DNA of 56,074 nucleotides from Actinomycetota bacterium (GTDB lineage Bacteria; Actinomycetota; Coriobacteriia; Anaerosomatales; JAUXNU01). Positions 51,306 through 56,074 of the stretch are shown one piece after another; the stretch's first letter is position 1, and each line of letters starts with the position of its first letter. Made by a program: the position numbers and the translations under genes. The notes beneath the pieces were generated by a model. It had not been told where the DNA came from and did not search any database. It saw only the letters and a list, made by a program, of their open reading frames with translations. The DNA is taken from assembly GCA_030682655.1 (NCBI GenBank), contig JAUXNU010000173.1, forward strand, positions 1 to 56,074, written 5' to 3'.

Positions 51306-52374
51306 GATCACGTTCCCTCACATGGGCGATTACTGGATCGGTTTCAAGGCTCTCGCCGAGCGCCTCGAGTGCGAGACCGTGGTCCCGCCCAAGATGACCG
51401 CGCGCACCCTGGAACTCGGCACCCGGCACAGTCCTGAGTTCGTGTGCGTTCCATTCAAGTACAACATCGGCAACTTCATCGAGGCCATCGAGATGGGCGC
51501 AAACACCATCATCCAGGCCGTCGGTGGGTGCCGCTTCGGCTACTACGGCGAGGTGCAGGCGGCGATTCTGCACGACCTGGGCTACGACGTGCGGTTCATT
51601 CGCGTCGACGCCGGGAACAACGCCCTCGATTTCATCCGCGACTTCCGTAACAAGACGTGTCCGCAACTGTCGCTCCGCCGGGTGAAAGATGCCTTCGTGT
51701 TCGCCCATCGAATAGGCGTGGCCATAGACTCGGTGCAGGATTTCGTGCGCAAGAACGTCGGGTTCCAGGCTCGCGAAGGCGAAATCGAACATGCCGAGGC
51801 GCGTTTCCTCTCCCGACTGCAGGATGCCGACACGGTCCGCGAGATCGATGCGTTGCGCGACGAAACGCTCGAAGAGATGCGCTCGATTCCACTGGAGCGT
51901 CCGGACGACCCGCTTCGCGTGGGCGTGGTCGGAGAGCTATATGTTGTGATGGAGCCCTTTTCGAACCACGACGTTGAGCGTCAGCTTGCGATTCGTGGGG
52001 TCGAGGTGCATCGTCACATGACGATCACCGCAGTCCTCCAGCACTCGATCCAGGGGTATGGGCACGTCGATGACCTCATCGCGCACTCCGGAGATTGGGT
52101 GCGTCACCACATAGGAGCGCACGGAACGGAGTCGGTGTCCCTGACGCACGGGTTCATAGAGAGCGGGTTCGATGGCGTCGTACACTTGAAGCCCTTCGGT
52201 TGCATGCCGGAGGTGAACGCGATGGCGGTGATGCAGAAGATGTCCCGGGAGCACACGTTCCCGATCCTGTTCCTCAGCTACGACTCGCAGACCGCCGAGA
52301 CCGGTGTCCGCACTCGGATCGAGGCGTTCTGCGACATGCTGGAGATGCGCAAGAGGAGGATCGTCCGTGTCTAA
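51292..52374 (+). CDS. 2-hydroxyacyl-CoA-dehydratase-related protein, COG3581-like (second)
   Basis: A 360-residue paralogue-like partner: ITFPHMGDYWIGFKALAERL, CETVVPPKMTARTLELGTRH, EFVCVPFKYNIGNFIEAIEM, IIQAVGGCRFGYYGEVQA and GFDGVVHLKPFGCMPEVNAM. Cysteines align with cluster ligands of the HgdB/BcrB family. The GTG at 51292 (GGAG upstream) is preferred; the frame also offers an ATG at 51250. It ends with a stop overlapping the activase start. Confidence 0.82.
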   Translation: MEPPRITFPHMGDYWIGFKALAERLECETVVPPKMTARTLELGTRHSPEFVCVPFKYNIGNFIEAIEMGANTIIQAVGGCRFGYYGEVQAAILHDLGYDVRFIRVDAGNNALDFIRDFRNKTCPQLSLRRVKDAFVFAHRIGVAIDSVQDFVRKNVGFQAREGEIEHAEARFLSRLQDADTVREIDALRDETLEEMRSIPLERPDDPLRVGVVGELYVVMEPFSNHDVERQLAIRGVEVHRHMTITAVLQHSIQGYGHVDDLIAHSGDWVRHHIGAHGTESVSLTHGFIESGFDGVVHLKPFGCMPEVNAMAVMQKMSREHTFPILFLSYDSQTAETGVRTRIEAFCDMLEMRKRRIVRV

Positions 52375-53344
52375 GGGTTACCTTGGCGTCGACATAGGCT
52401 CGATCTCGACGAAGGGCGTCGTGCTTGCCGAGGACGGTCAGATCCTCGCGAGCACCTATCTGTGGACTGAGGGCAACCCCGTCGACGCGGTCAAACGCAT
52501 GCTTGAGGACCTGGAACTGGGCCTGGGCGATTCGGACGCTGAAGTCGTCTCGGTCGGGACGACCGGCTCGGCGCGCGAACTTATCGGCGCGATTCTTGGC
52601 GCGCACGTGGTCAAGAACGAGATCACGGCACACGCCATGGGGACGCTCTCGCTGCACCCCGACGTTCGCACGATCTTCGAGATCGGCGGCCAGGACAGCA
52701 AGATCATCATCCTGCGCGACGGCGTGCCCGTGGACTATGCGATGAACACGCTCTGTGCAGCGGGCACGGGCTCGTTCCTGACCGCGCAGGCGCGACGGCT
52801 CGGCATTCCCGTGGAACTCTTTGGCGAGTATGCGCTTCGAAGCGAGCGCGCAACGAAGATCGCGGGCAGGTGCACTGTGTTCGCGGAATCGGACCTCGTG
52901 CACAAGGCGCAGATGGGCTATGCGGTAGAGGACATCATCGCGGGACTATGCAATGCGATAGTGAGCAACTACCTCAACAACGTGGGTAAGGGTAAGCGGA
53001 TCGAACCGCCCATCGTGTTCCAGGGCGGAGTGAGCAAAAACGTCGGCGTGGTGGAAGCATTCCGTCGTGCCATGGGCCATGACATCCTGGTCGATGAGTG
53101 CGGGCATCTCACCGGTGCGCTGGGCATCGCGCTTCTGGCCAAGGCATCCGGTGCCGAGGAGCGCTTTGACTTTGCGGTTCGCAACGTCTCGTTCAAGACC
53201 ACCGGTCTCGAGTGCGGCGGCTGTCCGAACAACTGCGAGGTCGTCTACGTGCTGCGCGACGGCGAGCTCCTCGAGGTGTGGGGGAACCGCTGCGACGCCG
53301 GGGTCGAGCGCGTGCGCAGCGCTCGTGAGACGCAACAGGCGTGA
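52367..53344 (+). CDS. BadF/BadG/BcrA/BcrD-type ATPase (acyl-CoA dehydratase activase)
   Basis: A 325-residue ASKHA-fold ATPase: the N-terminal phosphate loop YLGVDIGSISTKGVVLAEDG, TIFEIGGQDSKIIILRDG, MNTLCAAGTGSFLTAQARRL (cluster-ligand Cys), AGRCTVFAESDLVHKAQMGY and IVFQGGVSKNVGV. These proteins carry a bridging [4Fe-4S] cluster between two subunits and drive an ATP-dependent low-potential electron to a dehydratase or reductase. A C-terminal extension with CGGCPNNCEVVYV and WGNRCDAG adds extra Cys. GTG 52367. Confidence 0.9.
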   Translation: MSKGYLGVDIGSISTKGVVLAEDGQILASTYLWTEGNPVDAVKRMLEDLELGLGDSDAEVVSVGTTGSARELIGAILGAHVVKNEITAHAMGTLSLHPDVRTIFEIGGQDSKIIILRDGVPVDYAMNTLCAAGTGSFLTAQARRLGIPVELFGEYALRSERATKIAGRCTVFAESDLVHKAQMGYAVEDIIAGLCNAIVSNYLNNVGKGKRIEPPIVFQGGVSKNVGVVEAFRRAMGHDILVDECGHLTGALGIALLAKASGAEERFDFAVRNVSFKTTGLECGGCPNNCEVVYVLRDGELLEVWGNRCDAGVERVRSARETQQA

Positions 53345-53444
53345 CGAACCCCCAGTCATCTCGCTCCTCGCGCGACCTCGCGCGGGGCACCCATCCGTGG
53401 CATCCTGGTGGGGACCGCGACGCGAGAAGGAGCGGATCGAGAAG

Positions 53445-53516
53445 ATGAACCTCGAGAACATCGGTCGGCAGAGTGCTCTCTCTACGATCAGTCTGCGGCG
53501 CAGTTCCTTCGAGTAG
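53445..53516 (+). CDS. Possible 23-residue microprotein
   Basis: MNLENIGRQSALSTISLRRS and three more residues to the stop. A purine-rich AAGGAGCGG precedes it, but with long spacing. No further support. Confidence 0.2.
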   Translation: MNLENIGRQSALSTISLRRSSFE

Positions 53517-53797
53517 CCAACCTGCCATCTGACGCGCGCCGCCGCCGCTACGCTCTCGCGTGGGCGGGTTGCGCGTAGTGTCCGGTCAAGCAGCGGTGCG
53601 GAGGCCGTTCAGCCCCCTCCTGCCGCCGGACCGGCTGTTCGATGACACCTTCATGTCCGACGCGTCCTGCGTTGGATGTACCGGTTTTCCACCTTTTGGC
53701 GGATTGTGGCTCATACCGTTCGGAGAGTAGTCTCGTTCCACCTCCAGGGGGGGGAGGGTTCCGCCAACCAGCGAAACGTCACTTGGCGAAGGTCGGA

Positions 53798-53818
53798 GTG
53801 TCCGCGTATCGCGGACAC
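53798..53818 (+). promoter_or_regulatory. Perfect 9-bp hairpin in the leader of the surface-protein gene
   Basis: GTGTCCGCG-TAT-CGCGGACAC, ending 8 bp before the ribosome site CGGAGG. It is probably an operator or 5'-UTR structure; there is no T-run for termination. Confidence 0.5.
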
Positions 53819-53836
53819 CGTAAATCGGAGGTAGTC

Positions 53837-56074
53837 ATGCGCGCTTCGTCCGCGTGGCGTTTGCGTCGAACGCTGCTTCACCGCGTCCTGTCCGCTGTTC
53901 TCGCGCTGCTCATCTCGAGCGTCCCGAATACCGTAGCAGCCGTGGCGTTCGCTGCCGAGGTCGTCTCGGTGGAGGTGGTCGCGGGAACCGAGCATGGCGT
54001 CATCCGCATCGGGGCAGGCGCTTCGACCGCATTTCCTATCAAGGTCAGTGCAATCGGCAAGCTCACCAAGAGCTTCACTGAGAGTGTGCCGGCCAAGGTC
54101 ACGATTCCGACCGTCTACTCGCTGAGTGCGGCCGGTGCAGCTTCTTCGAGCACCCCGAGTGGATTGCTTAACTTCTGGGGCGACAACAGCAATGACGTGA
54201 CGTGGGTGGGCTTCCCGACGCCCTACACGGTCGGAGCCACGCTGAACGTGGCCGCTGGCTGTCCGGCCGGGACATACACTCTCGTCATCACGCCGACCAT
54301 CACGCCTGCTCAGCCGACCGGTAATCCTCTCGAGAACGCAGTCGTCGACTCGATCACGGTCGTCGTCGGCGATACCACGCCGCCTGTCACGACGGCTTCC
54401 GTGAGTGGCACACTCGGCAGTTCAGGCTGGTACACGAGCAACGTGTCGATCGCCCTGAGCGCCACCGACAACTCCGGCGGCACAGGCGTCGACTACACCG
54501 AGTACAGCCTCGATGCCGGTGTTTCGTGGACACGGGGGAACTCGGTCAGCTTGACTCAGGAGGGCGTACGCACGATCTACTACCGCTCTGTGGACAAGGC
54601 GGTTCCGGCCAATGTCGAGAGTCCCGCAAAGCAATTGACGATCAAGATCGACAAGACCGCGCCGAGCATCTCGTTCACGAACTTGACCTCGGGCGACTGC
54701 GTGAGGTCAGTCGCTCCCGAAGTCAGCTACAGCGACACCATTTCGAGCATCGAGGTGGGCACGTTTGCGATGATACTCGACGGCTTGCCCTACTTTGGCG
54801 GAACCATCGTCGAGGAAGGGCTACACACGCTGACGGCGAGCGTTTCGGACCAGGCAGGCAACAAGGCTAGCCGCTCGGTCTCCTTCCGTGTCGACTCTAC
54901 GGATCCGATCGTGACGATCACGAATCCTTCAGACGACGGAAAGTACAAATCTGCACAATCGTTCGAGTTCAGCGTCGTAGACGCCGATCCTGGCGTGATC
55001 GTGACGTCGAATCCTGCGCTTCCCCACATCTGGACGACCGAGGGATTCCACACAGCGATGGCTTCGGCGACTGACGGAGCGGGCAACACCGGCTCTGACG
55101 CAGTCAGCTTCATGATCGATATGACCGCTCCCGACACCGGAGCGGATCTTTCCGGTTTGTTTGGCGAGTCCGGCTGGTTCGTCGGGCCCGTGACCGTGAG
55201 TCTGAATGCGGACGACCCGGAGTCTGGCGGTGTCTTCTCGGGTGTGGCGGAGACGTGGATCAAAGTGGACTCCGGGGACTTCGTTCCGTACGACTTCGAC
55301 TCGCCGGTCACCGTGAGTGGCGAGGGCGAGCACACGGTCTCCTTCTACAGCGTTGATGCCGCAGGAAACGAAGAGCCCGCGGACAGCACGACGTTCAGCA
55401 TCGACACCGTCAAGCCGACCGCCGGCATCACGCTGACCGGCACACCAGGCCTGGACGGTTGGTACACCTCTACGGTGCTCGCCGAGCTGAGCGGCGGCGA
55501 CGACACGTCGAAGCTCGACCACATCGAGTACAACCTCAACGGTCACGGCTGGCTGGACTACGAGGAAGCCCTCACGCTTTCCGACGGCAAGCACACGCTG
55601 CAAGCCCGCTCATTCGACATCGCAGGCAACGAGAGCGACACTGCGGAGCAGACCGTTTTGGTCGACACCGTCAAGCCGACAGCCGGCATCACGCTGACCG
55701 GCACACCAGGCCTGGACGGTTGGTACACCTCTACGGTGCTCGCCGAGCTGAGCGGCTTGGACGGCACCTCGGGTCTCGACCGTGTCGAGTACGACCTTGG
55801 CAGCGGTTGGCTGGACTACGAGGAAGCCCTCACGCTTCCTGACGGCGAGCACACACTGAGCGCCCGCTCGGTCGACGAGGCCGGCAACATCGGTGCTGTG
55901 GTGACCGAGACGGTCAACGTCGACACCGTCGCACCGGTCACGACGTGCGCTGCCGATCGCGTGCCGGGCCACAACGGCTGGTACACCGATCCCGTGACCC
56001 TGACGCTCGGTGCCACCGACAGCGGCTCCGGTGTCGCGAAGACCTTCTACAGCTTCACCGGACCGGATGATTGG
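53837..56074 (+). CDS. Large secreted Ig-like repeat surface protein, 3' end outside the window
   Basis: The frame is open for 746 codons to the last base. A Sec signal peptide (LLHRVLSAVLALLISSVPNT then VAAVAFAAE) follows the ATG at 53837 (CGGAGG upstream). After an N-terminal domain of about 140 residues with WVGFPTPYTVGATLNV come successive Ig-like beta-sandwich units of roughly 85-100 residues. Each starts near DTVKPTAGITLTGTPGLDGW or TTPPVTTASVSGTLGSSGW and ends with HTLxARSxDxAGN-type strands (OmpL47/Big-like repeats). It is probably a wall-associated adhesin or stalk; CWB2 or another anchor would be expected in the missing C-terminus. Confidence 0.85.
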   Translation, partial: MRASSAWRLRRTLLHRVLSAVLALLISSVPNTVAAVAFAAEVVSVEVVAGTEHGVIRIGAGASTAFPIKVSAIGKLTKSFTESVPAKVTIPTVYSLSAAGAASSSTPSGLLNFWGDNSNDVTWVGFPTPYTVGATLNVAAGCPAGTYTLVITPTITPAQPTGNPLENAVVDSITVVVGDTTPPVTTASVSGTLGSSGWYTSNVSIALSATDNSGGTGVDYTEYSLDAGVSWTRGNSVSLTQEGVRTIYYRSVDKAVPANVESPAKQLTIKIDKTAPSISFTNLTSGDCVRSVAPEVSYSDTISSIEVGTFAMILDGLPYFGGTIVEEGLHTLTASVSDQAGNKASRSVSFRVDSTDPIVTITNPSDDGKYKSAQSFEFSVVDADPGVIVTSNPALPHIWTTEGFHTAMASATDGAGNTGSDAVSFMIDMTAPDTGADLSGLFGESGWFVGPVTVSLNADDPESGGVFSGVAETWIKVDSGDFVPYDFDSPVTVSGEGEHTVSFYSVDAAGNEEPADSTTFSIDTVKPTAGITLTGTPGLDGWYTSTVLAELSGGDDTSKLDHIEYNLNGHGWLDYEEALTLSDGKHTLQARSFDIAGNESDTAEQTVLVDTVKPTAGITLTGTPGLDGWYTSTVLAELSGLDGTSGLDRVEYDLGSGWLDYEEALTLPDGEHTLSARSVDEAGNIGAVVTETVNVDTVAPVTTCAADRVPGHNGWYTDPVTLTLGATDSGSGVAKTFYSFTGPDDW
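55401..55495 (+). repeat. 95-bp near-identical intragenic repeat, unit A
   Basis: Nearly identical (one substitution seen) to 55662-55756. It encodes the start of an Ig-like unit, DTVKPTAGITLTGTPGLDGW then YTSTVLAELSG. Confidence 0.85.
55662..55756 (+). repeat. 95-bp near-identical intragenic repeat, unit B
   Basis: The second copy lies exactly 261 bp (87 codons) downstream of unit A. It implies recent duplication or gene conversion between adjacent Ig-like units. Confidence 0.85.

Larger units (their letters stand above)
53345..53836. other. Intergenic region of 492 bp
   Basis: It contains a 7-bp GC-rich inverted repeat (CGCGCGA-CC-TCGCGCG, 53369-53384) soon after the activase stop. A possible 23-codon ORF lies at 53445-53516, and the strong hairpin at 53798-53818 stands ahead of the surface-protein gene. 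I see no RNA gene or known riboswitch in it. Confidence 0.5.

Noticed and set aside
53690-53836. Riboswitch upstream of the large surface protein
   Set aside because: I looked for c-di-GMP, cobalamin and TPP signature sequences and saw none; only a simple perfect hairpin is present.
55401-55756. CRISPR-like or tandem-repeat array
   Set aside because: Only two 95-bp units, in frame and 87 codons apart within one coding sequence; they are protein-domain repeats.

Overview
The window looks like a chromosomal stretch of a high-GC, anaerobic, Gram-positive actinobacterium. My best guess is class Coriobacteriia, in or near the Anaerosomatales/OPB41 lineage. The grounds are a tungsten-type aldehyde ferredoxin oxidoreductase, a secreted multiheme c-type cytochrome, a split 2-hydroxyacyl-CoA-dehydratase-type activase set, cell-wall-binding-repeat-2 (CWB2) surface-protein remnants, DUF2089, DUF3786, carbamate kinase and many GTG/TTG starts. 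The taxonomy is inferred from gene content only.

Layout. 0-2 kb: a membrane protein and a minus-strand DUF2089 / membrane protein / SHOCT-like operon. 1.9-5.1 kb: a MoaD-like protein, the aldehyde ferredoxin oxidoreductase with a clear terminator, a second MoaD/ThiS protein ending in GG, and a ThiF/MoeB E1-like enzyme, which together suggest tungsten-cofactor metabolism. 5-9.6 kb: membrane proteins, a class IV aminotransferase, a headless CWB2 protein and a multiheme cytochrome with a C-terminal frameshift. 9.8-13.1 kb: an autoregulated TetR / ABC ATPase / duplicated permease operon.

13.2-20.2 kb is the most interesting region. An intact tRNA-Ser(CGA) gene and a second copy of its 3' part bracket a 6.9 kb island. 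The island holds a divergent NACHT-type STAND ATPase, a small HTH regulator with its own operator palindrome, a 75-residue orphan, a 707-residue HExxH metallopeptidase-like protein and, 5 bp downstream, a RelA/SpoT-type alarmone synthetase. I see no integrase in it. This has the architecture of a defence or abortive-infection island in a combination I do not recognise.

20.2-36.2 kb: housekeeping and envelope genes, including a subtilisin-like protease, glnS, an HTH-regulated membrane protein behind a striking operator, MsrA, a glycoamylase-like enzyme, a thymidylate synthase-family protein, an RlpA-like protein, DUF2207, an ABC1/UbiB kinase and a PadR-controlled membrane protein. 36.3-37.9 kb and 44.8-46.4 kb: two related IS1380-family elements with matching terminal inverted repeats. 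Each transposase is broken by a different single-base deletion. Between them lie a SemiSWEET-like protein, a PadR-controlled MacB-type ABC exporter, arcC and a secreted/lipoprotein operon. 46.4-56.1 kb: a GT-C mannosyltransferase-like protein, DUF3786, a decayed CWB2 gene, a beta-lactamase-fold hydrolase, the three-gene CoA-dehydratase-type set, and the first 746 codons of a large secreted Ig-like repeat protein that runs off the window end.

Regulation is unusually readable. Several promoters carry perfect or near-perfect palindromes next to their own small HTH or TetR genes, and at least one transcript (tetR) looks leaderless.
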